A stretch of DNA of 64,000 nt. Source: Aeromonas encheleia (GTDB lineage Bacteria; Pseudomonadota; Gammaproteobacteria; Enterobacterales; Aeromonadaceae). Made by a program: the position numbers and the translations under genes. The stretch lies in assembly GCF_900637545.1 (NCBI RefSeq), contig NZ_LR134376.1, forward strand, positions 2,995,001-3,059,000. Reading direction: 5' to 3'. Numbering within the stretch: position 1 is the first letter of the stretch; each line of letters starts with the position of its first letter. The notes under the pieces were generated by a model. It was not told the DNA's origin and searched no databases. It saw only the letters and a list, made by a program, of their open reading frames with translations. Below are positions 17,396 through 25,750 of this stretch, piece after piece.

Positions 17396-17953
17396 TCAAC
17401 CCAGGGCCGGGGTGATCAGGGTGATCTCCGGGGTTTCGGTGAAACGCTGGCGCAGCCAGTAGGCAGACTCCACCTCCACGAAGCAGAGCTGGGAGCGGCC
17501 GGCCTGCACGCCCTGCATGATCTGCTCGAAACGAGCCTGCTGCTGCTGCTCCCAGGCGGCCGCCAGTTTGGTGCCATGGGCTTCATCCACCACCCCACGG
17601 CGCAGCTCGAACAGGTTATCGGTGATCGGGCTGTTTATCTTGCCCGGGCTGTGCCAGTACATCAGCAGGTTGTCCAGCATCTCTTCATCGTAACTCGCCA
17701 GCCCATCGAGCTCGGGGGTATCGCCCGCCTCGCCGGCCGCGAAGTCACACCACCCCGCCGCCAGCGGCGCCAGCAGCTGAGCACTCTTGGCTTTGGCATG
17801 CTGACGCAGGGCTGTCATGTCCCCCCCCTTGATGGCCGGCAGCCAGAGATCGCCCTGATGCTCATCGAGCAGGGGGAGCAGCAAGGAGGAGGCATAGACC
17901 GGAAAGCGGGGACCTAGGGAGTGCAGCAGAGAGACCAGAGTGACTGTGATCAT
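17396..17953 (-). CDS. Hypothetical protein (185 residues)
   Basis: No family recognised. The N-terminus (MITVTLVSLLHSLGPRFPVYASSLLLPLL) is mildly hydrophobic but lacks a clear signal-peptide cleavage site. The middle is acidic and the C-terminal part is helical with a Gln run (EQQQQARFEQIMQG). Codon use resembles its GC-rich neighbours, which supports real coding. AAGG lies eight bases before the ATG. It is probably expressed with the DUF2750 gene downstream. Confidence 0.6.
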   Translation of the reverse strand: MITVTLVSLLHSLGPRFPVYASSLLLPLLDEHQGDLWLPAIKGGDMTALRQHAKAKSAQLLAPLAAGWCDFAAGEAGDTPELDGLASYDEEMLDNLLMYWHSPGKINSPITDNLFELRRGVVDEAHGTKLAAAWEQQQQARFEQIMQGVQAGRSQLCFVEVESAYWLRQRFTETPEITLITPALG

Positions 17954-18197
17954 GAGAGACGCCTTGAGCTGGAAGACCGGTGTTCAACCTGGCCAGAAAG
18001 ACAAAAGTGGGACTATCCTACCATGTTTGGCGACCCGAGGCCTGAGCCATCACGCCTGCCAGACGCGGGCTTGCGGCCAAAAAAGCAGCATTCGCACCGC
18101 ACCGGTCCGGACAAAGCCCAATAGTTTGAGCCAGCGCCCACTAAAGTAAAACCGGGAATGCTAGTTTGCATACATCTTTAGCGTAAGGAGTGCATCC

Positions 18198-18446
18198 ATG
18201 AGTGGGATCGACCAGGTTTCTGACGATTTTGTGAATGAGCTGAAAATACTGGCATGCTTTGATCCGGCCAACATGAGTCTGGGGATCAAGTTACGCAGCG
18301 ACATGTCTGACGAGCTGTGCCTGGCGGCGGAGCGTCTGCATCAGCAAGGCCTGATCAGCGCAACCGATGGCGGCTATCTGACTCCTTTCGGCATGACCAT
18401 GCTCGAGCACCTCCAACACCTGCTGGTGGCACTCAAACCGAGTTGA
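18198..18446 (+). CDS. Small conserved protein, TIGR02647-like
   Basis: An 82-residue protein with an AAGGAG ribosome-binding site. ELKILACFDPANMSLGIKL, AAERLHQQGLISATDGGYLTPFG and the C-terminal LEHLQHLLVAL fit the family I recall as TIGR02647, a short gammaproteobacterial group of unknown function with a winged-helix look. The family name is from memory. Its 3' end overlaps the 3' end of the next, convergent gene by 14 bases. Confidence 0.7.
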   Translation: MSGIDQVSDDFVNELKILACFDPANMSLGIKLRSDMSDELCLAAERLHQQGLISATDGGYLTPFGMTMLEHLQHLLVALKPS

Positions 18447-18747
18447 TCTCCTGCGGCGCCCAGAGCGAGAAGTTGAGCAACTTCCAATGCTCCCCCTGCT
18501 GCAGCAGACAAGCAAACAGCAAAGGACCTTCGGGTCCTTTTATCTTGCCGTCGATCAACCACTCCCCCGCCCGTTTCGGCACAGGCAGCGCCCTGATCTC
18601 CTCGGGCAGTTCAGCCTTGCCCAGACGTACCTGCACGAATTGCTGGCACACGGTCACGGCCTCGCTTGCCACAGGATCCGGCACGGGGGACTTGGCAAGA
18701 GTGGACAGCGTCACGGCGAACAAGAGTGATGAGAGCATGATGATCAT
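18433..18747 (-). CDS. Hypothetical exported protein
   Basis: About 104 residues from the ATG at 18747, giving a short hydrophobic N-terminus (MIIMLSSLLFAVTLSTLA) that looks like a signal peptide. The rest includes ICQQF-like VCQQFVQVRLGKAELPEEI and LLFACLLQQGEHWKLLNFSLW with two cysteines. A longer in-frame start at 18810 would run through the terminator of the cold-shock gene and is unlikely. No strong ribosome-binding site is visible for either ATG and no family is recognised. Confidence 0.5.
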   Translation of the reverse strand: MIIMLSSLLFAVTLSTLAKSPVPDPVASEAVTVCQQFVQVRLGKAELPEEIRALPVPKRAGEWLIDGKIKGPEGPLLFACLLQQGEHWKLLNFSLWAPQEINSV

Positions 18748-18783
18748 CAGAAGCAGATGTGGTGTATGAATATGCCATAAAAC

Positions 18784-18818
18784 AAAAAGCCGTGGCACCA
18801 GAGGTACCACGGCTTTCT
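18784..18818 (-). terminator. Terminator of the cold-shock gene
   Basis: On the minus strand AAAGCCGTGG-TACC, a three-base loop, then GGTG-CCACGGCTTTTTG. The stem has one mismatch and is followed by a T-rich tract. It lies about 16 bases after the csp stop. Confidence 0.85.
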
Positions 18819-18833
18819 TAAATTCTGTAAGAA

Positions 18834-19043
18834 TTACAGAGCAGTTACGTTCTCAGCCTGCGGGCCTTTCTGACCTTGGGTCACGGAGAACTGTACGCGC
18901 TGACCTTCAGCCAGGGTACGGAAGCCGTTACCGCTGATAGCGCTGAAGTGAACGAAAACGTCCGGGCCGTTTTCTTGCTGGATGAAGCCAAAACCTTTGG
19001 TTTCGTTGAAAAACTTAACGGTACCGGTGATCATGTTAGACAT
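18834..19043 (-). CDS. Cold-shock protein, CspA family
   Basis: A 69-residue single cold-shock domain. The RNA-binding motifs RNP1 (KGFGFI) and RNP2 (VFVHFSAI) are intact. Such proteins bind single-stranded RNA and act as RNA chaperones. The leader before the ATG is about 135 bases, counted from the promoter described below, a length typical of cold-inducible csp mRNAs. Which Csp paralogue this is cannot be decided from the sequence. Confidence 0.95.
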   Translation of the reverse strand: MSNMITGTVKFFNETKGFGFIQQENGPDVFVHFSAISGNGFRTLAEGQRVQFSVTQGQKGPQAENVTAL

Positions 19044-19184
19044 ATCTTTAACCTGTATTCAAAATAATTACTTAATGCTTTTCAGCGGGTAAAGCTCAAA
19101 AATGGGATTAACTTATGAACAACAGGGAAAGATGCAAAACATCATACTCATTGACATAACTAATGCCCTTTCAAGCTGGTTTAG

Positions 19185-19212
19185 ATTATACGTGCCTTTG
19201 TTGATTACGCAA
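19185..19212 (-). promoter_or_regulatory. Promoter of the cold-shock gene
   Basis: On the minus strand TTGCGT, a 16-base spacer and a perfect TATAAT (19190-19185). The predicted start point, near 19178, leaves a 5' leader of about 135 bases that is AT-rich and could fold, as in cspA-type mRNAs. Confidence 0.7.
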
Positions 19213-19220
19213 CCAAATTT

Positions 19221-19243
19221 GCACCCTGCCAGGGGCAGGGTGC
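19221..19243 (-). terminator. Terminator-like hairpin after the E2 gene
   Basis: GCACCCTGCC, three bases, GGCAGGGTGC: a perfect ten-base stem just beyond the E2 stop at 19250. The T-tract on the minus strand is short (AAATTTGG), so termination may be partial. Confidence 0.7.
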
Positions 19244-19249
19244 AATCGC

Positions 19250-20350
19250 TTACGCATCCGCTGCTTCCAGTGCCTGAACCAGAGCTTTGAGGAAGCGCGC
19301 CGCCTCGCCGCCGGTGCAGGCGCGGTGGTCGAAAGTCATCGACAGTGGCAGTGCCCGGACCGGCCGCGCCTCCCCATGGATGAAGACCACTTTTTCAAAC
19401 AACTTGCCCGCCCCTATGATGGCCACCTGTGGCGGCGTGACTATGGGACTGGCGTAGCGACCCGCGATGGCGCCGAAGTTGGTGAGGGTAATGGTCGCCC
19501 CTTGCAACATCTCCCGCGGCACGGCTCGCGCCTTCACGTCGGCGATCATCCGGTCCAGCCCCTGGCGGATATCCGCCCTCTCCCGCTCGGCCACGTTCTC
19601 CATCACCGGCACATAGAGCCCGTGTTTGGAGTCAACCGCGATGGCCACGTTGACCTCCCTGAACAGCCGTCTCGACAGGGTATCCCCGTCAAACCAGGCA
19701 TTCATGGAGGGCTCGGCGCGACAGGCCACACCGATGGCCTTGATGAGGCGCACTGTGACGTCCTCATCGGCCCGCCAGTGGCGCAAGTCCACCTCGTCGG
19801 TGATGCTGACCGGCACCACCGTCTGGTGGGAGAGCTCCATCGCCTTGGCCATGGCCCGGCGCGAACCCTTGAGGAACTCGTTGCCGCTGCTCTGCAGCGC
19901 TTCGAAGGCGGTCTGCACATCCTGCTCGGTCACCATGCCGGCATGGCCGCTGCCCTTGAGCCTGTCGATGTCCAGCCCCAGCTTCTGCGCCAGCAGGCGC
20001 ACCGCCGGCATGGCCTGCACCAGGGAGCCTCCGGGCGCCATTGTCCCCACCACGAAGTGATCCTCGATGTGTTGCTGATGGGCGCTGACCTTGCCCACCA
20101 CGGTGCCATCGTCTTCGCCCCCTTCAAACTCCACCAGCGGCGCGCCGATATGGAGTATGTCCCCCTCCTGGCCGCAGAGTCGGGCGATCACCCCCGCCAC
20201 CGGCGAGGGCACATCCACCAGCGCCTTGGCGGTCTCCACCGACAGCAGCACCTGATCGACACTCACGGTATCGCCGGCACTCACCTTCCATTCGACGATC
20301 TCGGCCTCGGCCAATCCTTCGCCCAGATCCGGTAATTTGAAAAATTTCAT
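19250..20350 (-). CDS. bkdB: Branched-chain 2-oxoacid dehydrogenase E2 (dihydrolipoamide acyltransferase)
   Basis: A 366-residue E2 with a single lipoyl domain (lipoyl lysine Lys42 in VETAKALVDVP), a short linker, a peripheral subunit-binding domain (PAVRLLAQKLGLDIDRLKG) and a catalytic domain ending with TFDHRACTGGEAARFL. The catalytic His-Arg is present; the common HRxxDG aspartate is Thr, which I recall in other BkdB-type proteins. It transfers branched-chain acyl groups to CoA. Its start overlaps the E1beta stop in an ATGA. No E3 gene follows, so a shared lipoamide dehydrogenase is presumably used. Confidence 0.9.
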   Translation of the reverse strand: MKFFKLPDLGEGLAEAEIVEWKVSAGDTVSVDQVLLSVETAKALVDVPSPVAGVIARLCGQEGDILHIGAPLVEFEGGEDDGTVVGKVSAHQQHIEDHFVVGTMAPGGSLVQAMPAVRLLAQKLGLDIDRLKGSGHAGMVTEQDVQTAFEALQSSGNEFLKGSRRAMAKAMELSHQTVVPVSITDEVDLRHWRADEDVTVRLIKAIGVACRAEPSMNAWFDGDTLSRRLFREVNVAIAVDSKHGLYVPVMENVAERERADIRQGLDRMIADVKARAVPREMLQGATITLTNFGAIAGRYASPIVTPPQVAIIGAGKLFEKVVFIHGEARPVRALPLSMTFDHRACTGGEAARFLKALVQALEAADA

Positions 20351-21330
20351 GACCATTTCTCCATCAGCTGGTGAGCCGCATCCGCAATATCCTGCTCGGT
20401 GATGAGGTAATACTCTTCGTTGCGATAGTAGGGCACGGCGGCATCCACCCCGGTGAGCCGTTTGGGCGGCGCCTTGAGGCTGGTGAGCGCCTCCTCGGTG
20501 ACCCGCGCCACTATTTCGGCACCGACTCCGAAACTGCCGCACGCCTCGTGCACCACCAGCAGGCGGCCAGTCTTGCGCACCGAGGCCAAAATGCTCTCCA
20601 TGTCCAGCGGCTTGATGGTGGCGAGATCCAGCACCTCACACTGGATGTCCTGCTCCGCCAGCAGCGCGGCGGCCCGCATCACCTCCTGGATGCAGGCGCC
20701 CCAGGCGACTATGGTGAGATCCCGTCCGGGCCTCAGGGTGAAGCAGACATCCAGCGGCAGGCCGACGCCGTCATCCACCACGTCCGACTTCATGGAGCGA
20801 TAGATGCGATCCGGCTCGAAGAACATCACCGGATCCGGGTCGCGGATGGCCGAGAGCAGCAAGCCATATGCCCGTCTCGGGCTGGAGGGGATGACCACCC
20901 GCAGGCCCGGAATATGGGCGAACAGCGCCTCGACGCTCTCGCTGTGGTGCTCAGGCGAGTGGATACCGGCGCCATAGGGCGAGCGGTAGACGATGGGGCA
21001 AGAGAGTCGGCCACGGGTGCGATTGCGCATCCGTGCCGCCTGGCAGATGATCTGCTCCATGCCGGGGAAGATGAACCCCTGGAACTGGAACTCGGCCACC
21101 GGCTTGAGCCCCTGGGTCGCCATGCCGACCGCCACCCCGGCGATCAGCCCCTCCGCCAGCGGGGTGTCGATCACCCGCTTGAAACCGAACTTGTCGCGCA
21201 GGCCCACAGTGGCGCGAAACACCCCGCCGTTGACCCCCACATCCTCACCCAGCACCACCACGTCGGGGTCGCGCGCCATCTCATGGTGCAACGCCAGATT
21301 GATGGCTTCGAGCAGTGTGATGTCACTCAT
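20347..21330 (-). CDS. bkdA2: 2-oxoisovalerate dehydrogenase E1 beta subunit
   Basis: A 327-residue transketolase-like beta subunit. LGEDVGVNGGVFRATVGL, DTPLAEGLIAGVAVGMA, FQGFIFPGMEQIICQAARM and the YRSPYGAGIHSPEHHSESVEALFAHIPGLRVV region (given here in parts) are E1beta hallmarks. With E1alpha it decarboxylates branched-chain 2-oxoacids using thiamine diphosphate. The start overlaps the E1alpha gene by eight bases, implying coupled translation and stoichiometric subunits. Confidence 0.9.
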   Translation of the reverse strand: MSDITLLEAINLALHHEMARDPDVVVLGEDVGVNGGVFRATVGLRDKFGFKRVIDTPLAEGLIAGVAVGMATQGLKPVAEFQFQGFIFPGMEQIICQAARMRNRTRGRLSCPIVYRSPYGAGIHSPEHHSESVEALFAHIPGLRVVIPSSPRRAYGLLLSAIRDPDPVMFFEPDRIYRSMKSDVVDDGVGLPLDVCFTLRPGRDLTIVAWGACIQEVMRAAALLAEQDIQCEVLDLATIKPLDMESILASVRKTGRLLVVHEACGSFGVGAEIVARVTEEALTSLKAPPKRLTGVDAAVPYYRNEEYYLITEQDIADAAHQLMEKWS

Positions 21331-22420
21331 GGTGTGTCTCCCCGCCGTGCAGCTGCATGCCCTTGGCGATGATGCGTTGGCGCTGCGCCCGATAATCCTT
21401 GGGCAGCTCGGCAAACTGGTAATCGAGCACGGTTTCCGGCACCTGCCGTATCGTGCTCTCGTAAGCGGCGACGGCTCGCTCGACCTCCCGGCTGGCCTCC
21501 GTCAGCAGCGCCTGCTCCTGATGCTCGTCCCACCAGCCCTGCGCGGCCATGAACTGGCGCAGCCGCTTGACCGGCTCCTTGGCCCAGGCGGCTTCCACCT
21601 CGGCGGCATCGCGGTAGCGGGTCGCATCATCGGCGGTGGTGTGATCCCCGAGCCGGTAGCTGATGGCCTCGATCAGGGTCGGCCCCTTGCCGGCACGCGC
21701 CCGCTCGACGGCGGCGCGGGTCGCCTCATAGACGGCCACCACGTCGTTGCCGTCGACCTGAATGCTGCGCACCCCGGCCCCTATCCCTTTCTGGGCCAGA
21801 GTGGGGGCGCTCGACTGCAACTTGCGCGGCACCGAGATGGCCCACTGGTTGTTGTTGATGACCATCACCATCGGCAGATGCCAGACGCCGGCGCAGTTGA
21901 GCCCCTCCAGGAAGTCTCCCTTGGAGGTGCCGCCGTCGCCTATGGTGACCACGGCGACGCGGGGCTGGTTGCGCAGCTTGAAGGCAGCCGCGATGCCGGC
22001 GGCGTGGGTGATCTGGGTGGCGATGGGAACGCAGATGGGCAAGTCTTCCGACAGCTCGCCATCGGCCTTGTAGAAGACGCTGCCCCGTTCATCCCCACCC
22101 CAATACTGCAGGTTCTGCTCCATGGGCACGCCCCGCACATAGAGGGTGGGCATGTCCCGGTAGTAGGGCACATAGACATCCTGAGGCTGCATGGCGAGAC
22201 CGACCCCAATCCCGACCGCCTCTGCCCCCAGGTGGGAGGGAAAGGTGCCGAGCTTGCCGGTTCGCTGCAGTGCAATCGCTTTCTTGTCATAGCTGCGCAC
22301 CATCACCATGTTGCGGTAGAAGGTGTGCAGGGTCGCCTTGTCCAGCCAGGTCGGTAGTGTCTCGACCGGGCGCCCTTCCTCATCGAGGTAGCGAAGGAAA
22401 GGGATGTCGACATGGGTCAT
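21323..22420 (-). CDS. bkdA1: 2-oxoisovalerate dehydrogenase E1 alpha subunit
   Basis: A 365-residue alpha subunit. The thiamine-diphosphate motif runs from GDGGTSKGDF to INNNQWAISV, and the phosphorylation-loop-like YRLGDHTTADDATRYRD block is present. LQRTGKLGTFPSHLGAEA near the N-terminus is typical of the branched-chain branch rather than pyruvate dehydrogenase. AAGGAG sits six bases before the ATG. It heads the E1alpha-E1beta-E2 operon for valine, leucine and isoleucine breakdown. Pyruvate or acetoin dehydrogenase is less likely. Confidence 0.9.
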   Translation of the reverse strand: MTHVDIPFLRYLDEEGRPVETLPTWLDKATLHTFYRNMVMVRSYDKKAIALQRTGKLGTFPSHLGAEAVGIGVGLAMQPQDVYVPYYRDMPTLYVRGVPMEQNLQYWGGDERGSVFYKADGELSEDLPICVPIATQITHAAGIAAAFKLRNQPRVAVVTIGDGGTSKGDFLEGLNCAGVWHLPMVMVINNNQWAISVPRKLQSSAPTLAQKGIGAGVRSIQVDGNDVVAVYEATRAAVERARAGKGPTLIEAISYRLGDHTTADDATRYRDAAEVEAAWAKEPVKRLRQFMAAQGWWDEHQEQALLTEASREVERAVAAYESTIRQVPETVLDYQFAELPKDYRAQRQRIIAKGMQLHGGETHHE

Positions 22421-22580
22421 AACTGGCTCCTTGCCGTTGTCAACGTCACCACCATGAGGTGACACCTGAAATGTAAACAACATGTTAAGCAAAGGGCAAT
22501 GGGATTTAACCAGGTAAGACCAGTAGAAACTTCTTTAATTTCAGAAAGAAGATAAGATTTTCGGCGAGCGGAAACGAAGA

Positions 22581-22602
22581 AGGGAGCCCTTTCGGGCTCC
22601 CT
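22581..22602 (-). terminator. Terminator after astE
   Basis: AGGGAGCCC-TTTC-GGGCTCCCT, a perfect nine-base stem. On the minus strand it is followed by a loose pyrimidine tract (TCTTCGTTTCC). It lies 80 bases beyond the astE stop and before the bkd promoter region. Confidence 0.7.
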
Positions 22603-22681
22603 GTCATGCTGAGTTCGGGATCACTGCCATAATCCGATAGCCGCCAGGGGCGCAGGTTCGGCGTGCAGAGGTAGGCTCAGA

Positions 22682-23707
22682 TCACTCCCACAGGCGGGTC
22701 GGCACCACCAGCAGCATGGTGCGCTGACCGATGGCCACGCTGGCATTGGGGAACACCACCGCCTCCCGCGGTTTCTCTACCCTGTATTGCAGATCGCCGT
22801 CTTCTGCCAGCACAAATCCCTGGGGAAACTCGGTGAAATTGTCCACATCGCTGGCGAACAGGAAACGAAACTGCGCCGAGCGCTTGTTGATCACCCGATC
22901 GATGGCAAAGATGGTGAAGTCATCCGCCCGCCAGGGCTCGAGCACCACTTCTTCTTGGGTCACCAGCTCCTGCAACGCCTGACGCGCCTCGATGAAGCGA
23001 GTCATGTCGTTCTCGCCAAAGGGACGCACCTTGCCGAGCTCCACCGTGAAGGCATGGGCACCATGCTGGTGCGAGCTGTAATAGCTGAAGGTGGTGGTCG
23101 GGCCGCTGGAAAGCAGTATGGTACGCACCCCGCAGGCGCCGAGGAACTGCACCTGCTCCTTGCAGTGCGGCCGCTCGTGGGGGAAGGGATAGACTGCAAA
23201 CTTCTCGTGACGCGAGCCGCGGATGGCGGTGTGCAGATCGTAGTGATAGCGGGGCCTGGCGGGATCGGCGAAGAAGCGGCTCACATACTGCTCGAGGCGC
23301 ATGGCGCGGATCCGCTCCCTGTTGCACAACCCCTCCCCCTTGCCGCCTGTGCCAGAATGCGCGCCGGAGAAGAGCCGGTTCATGTTCTCCTCCACCTCCC
23401 GCAGCCCCAGGTTCATGGCCGCCGGGTTGCCAAACAGGAACAGCACCCGGTGGCGAGCCCTGAGTTCCCCGCTGAGCAGCCGGGTCAGCAGCTGGTTGCA
23501 GATCTCGATGGGGGCAGTCTCGTTACCGTGGATGCCGCAGGAGAGCACTATGTCCTTGCGTCCCCCCGCCCCATTGGCGGGCTCCAGGCAGAGCACGCCG
23601 GTGTCCCACACGCTCACCCGGGAGCCATCCGGCAGATCGAAGGCAAAGGGATCAAGCTGCCATTCGTGGCGGCGGGTCAGGGCCAAAAAGTCATGCTGGG
23701 GAATCAT
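22682..23707 (-). CDS. astE: Succinylglutamate desuccinylase AstE
   Basis: A 341-residue zinc carboxypeptidase-like protein. SCGIHGNETAPIEI holds the HxxE zinc pair, and NPAAMNLGLREVEENMNRLFSG and DLHTAIRGSRHEKFAVYPF are typical of AstE. It performs the last step of the arginine succinyltransferase pathway, releasing succinate and glutamate. The other ast genes are not in this window. The ATG at 23707 is favoured over a GTG nine bases upstream. Confidence 0.9.
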   Translation of the reverse strand: MIPQHDFLALTRRHEWQLDPFAFDLPDGSRVSVWDTGVLCLEPANGAGGRKDIVLSCGIHGNETAPIEICNQLLTRLLSGELRARHRVLFLFGNPAAMNLGLREVEENMNRLFSGAHSGTGGKGEGLCNRERIRAMRLEQYVSRFFADPARPRYHYDLHTAIRGSRHEKFAVYPFPHERPHCKEQVQFLGACGVRTILLSSGPTTTFSYYSSHQHGAHAFTVELGKVRPFGENDMTRFIEARQALQELVTQEEVVLEPWRADDFTIFAIDRVINKRSAQFRFLFASDVDNFTEFPQGFVLAEDGDLQYRVEKPREAVVFPNASVAIGQRTMLLVVPTRLWE

Positions 23708-23992
23708 CCGTCTCACCCTCTTGTCTGGAATGCTATGGCCGGATTATACCCAAGGCGGGCAGGCTTAAAATCGATTTTTAAACAAATTCAAACAGTAAGG
23801 ATACAAAGATGGCGATAGCTGGTGACAAGTCGAATTGCACGGGGAACAGATGAGGGAGATTTCAGGACTGAGGCTTCAAGGGGAAAAACGCGTCATGGGG
23901 CTGGAGTGGCAAAGCGCCACATCGGCAAGCGGGATGCCGGGGAAGACGGAATACGGGATCAGCAGAAAAACGAGGCATCCATGCCCGGCTGA

Positions 23993-24202
23993 TCAACCAC
24001 GCCAGAACGGCTTGGTGGTCTCTTGATAGCGGTCGGCTTCGTTCAGGCCGATGTCCTTGAGCAGATAGGCGGGCAGCTCGGAGAGCTGGCGACGGCTGCG
24101 GCTGCGTTCCAGCCAGGTCACTACGGTCGTTTTCACGCGAGCAGCCAGATTCGATTGGCTGGAATGCTGATAACCGGCTTCGGTATACGTCATGTTGGCC
24201 AT
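23993..24202 (-). CDS. DUF1127 small protein
   Basis: A 69-residue basic protein. The C-terminal part WLERSRSRRQLSELPAYLLKDIGL matches the short DUF1127 motif (R.eL..L....L.DIGL). Members are small RNA-associated or stress-linked proteins in some bacteria; the role here is unknown. AGGAG precedes the ATG at 24202 by eight bases. Its upstream region is shared divergently with tus. Confidence 0.85.
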   Translation of the reverse strand: MANMTYTEAGYQHSSQSNLAARVKTTVVTWLERSRSRRQLSELPAYLLKDIGLNEADRYQETTKPFWRG

Positions 24203-24725
24203 GATATGGCTCCTCTCTCTAGTTCTGCGCAAGGCTCGGATTTGATGCGCAAAGCTTAGTCAGGCGGAGGGAGTGGCTCAATTGACGAATTTTGATACAA
24301 CACATGAGTAAAACTAATGGCTGATATGGCCAATCACCAAGACATAACCGATTGATTCTAAATGATTAAATTGTGGTCTCATTTCCCTGCACGACCGGGC
24401 AGCATATTCTCCTGCATGCGCTACTTCTAACTATGCAGTTTCCAGCAGTAGCTATGCAGCCCAGGTATTTTGGGGAGGACGCTGTCACGGGGCATTCACA
24501 TCCAGTTGTTAATCAAGAGATCTTTTATTGATCCTTATTTAACAGACAGATACAAAATATACACTCTCAAATGGCTACCATTTTCAGGCCGCACCGAATC
24601 CTCATAACAGGAGACACTTGGCGCGCTTTCGGCATGCTGGTATGGTTATTTATACAGTAGTTTAGCCATGTATCCCGTCGGCCTCATTGCGAGCGCCGGA
24701 TCGGATGCGATCACAGGATAAGCCG
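24203..24725. other. Intergenic region between the DUF1127 gene and tus (no gene)
   Basis: About 520 bases, much more AT-rich than its surroundings, with no open frame that looks coding. It must hold promoters for both divergent genes, though no single hexamer pair stands out. The only recognised element is the Ter-like sequence near 24290. Confidence 0.6.
24289..24303 (-). other. Candidate Ter-like (Tus-binding) site
   Basis: On the minus strand TGTTGTATCAAAA matches 11 of 13 bases of the E. coli Ter core TGTTGTAACTAAA. It lies in the divergent region upstream of tus; in E. coli TerB lies in the tus promoter and mediates autoregulation. The flanking Ter bases do not match, so this is a candidate only. 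Confidence 0.35.
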
Positions 24726-25619
24726 ATGGACACCTTTACCCCGACCGCCGCCTTGCGTCAACAGATGGAGGCCCTCGAAGCGGCGCTGGCCCGCCTGGCT
24801 CAGCAGTTGAGTCGACTCCCGCTGCAAGAGGGCCATGTCTATCCCCTCCCCGCCGTGCCGCAGGGAGAGGAGCACGATCCCATCGCCCAAATAGAGGTCG
24901 GTTATCTGGGGGGCGACGCGGCGCTGGCCGCCGCGATCGCCGCCTATCAGGATCACAGCGCCCGCCCCGGCTGCTCAACCAAGGCGACCCACCGGCTGCC
25001 CGGCTGGCTACGCTTCCCCGCCGCCAGCGCCAGCCTGCTGCGCCCGCTGCTCGATGAGATCAACGCCCACAAGCTCGCCTTCAAGGCCCTGGTGCAGCAG
25101 GCGGGAGGGCGGGATGAGAAGTTCGAGTTGGTGCACCAGGCGTTGCCCGGGGTCATCACCCTGCAGGTCTACCGCAAGCTGACCCTGCTGGAGGGGGAGC
25201 TGCATTCGCTGGGCTTTACCTGGGCCGACAAGCAGAGTATCAGTCGCCTCAGCCGCGATCAGGTGCTCGAGATGCTGGAGCGCAGCCGCCGCTATATCCC
25301 GGCGCTCTCCAACAACGAGGAGTGGAGCAAGATGGTGGATCAGGAGGTGTATGACATTCGCCGTCTGCCCGCCGACGCCGAGCTGCGGATCCGGCGGCCG
25401 GTCAAGACCCATCCCATGATCAACCTGCTCTGGCAGGACAGGGAGCCGCGCAAGCAGCAGCTCAAGGCGAGCCTGCCGCTGCTGCTCTGCTCGGACACCC
25501 CGCCCAGCGTCACCCACCTCGGCCACTACCCGCCCAAGCTGCGCCAGGCGCGGCGGGATCGCAAGATAGGCGGCGAGGCCATCATAGAGCGACTGCACCT
25601 CTATCGCTATCAGGGCTAG
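24726..25619 (+). CDS. tus: Replication terminus site-binding protein Tus
   Basis: A 297-residue protein resembling E. coli Tus along its length. Matching landmarks are LPAVPQGEEHDPIAQIEV near residue 38, RLPGWL, LPGVITLQVYRKLTLL, FTWADKQSISRLSRDQVL, RIRRPVKTHPM and the C-terminal IERLHLYRYQ. Tus binds Ter sites and stops replication forks from one side. AGGA lies about seven bases before the ATG at 24726. Its presence suggests the terminus region may not be far, but Tus genes can be remote from most Ter sites. Confidence 0.85.
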   Translation: MDTFTPTAALRQQMEALEAALARLAQQLSRLPLQEGHVYPLPAVPQGEEHDPIAQIEVGYLGGDAALAAAIAAYQDHSARPGCSTKATHRLPGWLRFPAASASLLRPLLDEINAHKLAFKALVQQAGGRDEKFELVHQALPGVITLQVYRKLTLLEGELHSLGFTWADKQSISRLSRDQVLEMLERSRRYIPALSNNEEWSKMVDQEVYDIRRLPADAELRIRRPVKTHPMINLLWQDREPRKQQLKASLPLLLCSDTPPSVTHLGHYPPKLRQARRDRKIGGEAIIERLHLYRYQG

Positions 25620-25694
25620 CCGCTCCCTCAGCCAGACATATTGCAGAGATGCCCTGACGCTGGAAATGAGCGCCCTGAAGCACTGAAAAAAGAC

Positions 25695-25724
25695 GAGGGG
25701 GATGGTCACCGGACCATCCCCCTC
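25695..25724 (-). terminator. Strong terminator of the SNF2-family gene
   Basis: GAGGGGGATGGTC, a four-base loop, GACCATCCCCCTC: a perfect 13-base stem. On the minus strand it runs into TCTTTTTTC. It begins 27 bases past the stop at 25751. Confidence 0.92.
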
Positions 25725-25750
25725 TCGCACACAGGCAACCACCGCCGTCA

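Noticed and set aside
18433-18810. Longer start at 18810 for the small exported protein
   Set aside because: The extra codons pass through the cold-shock gene's terminator hairpin, and the shorter start yields a signal peptide.
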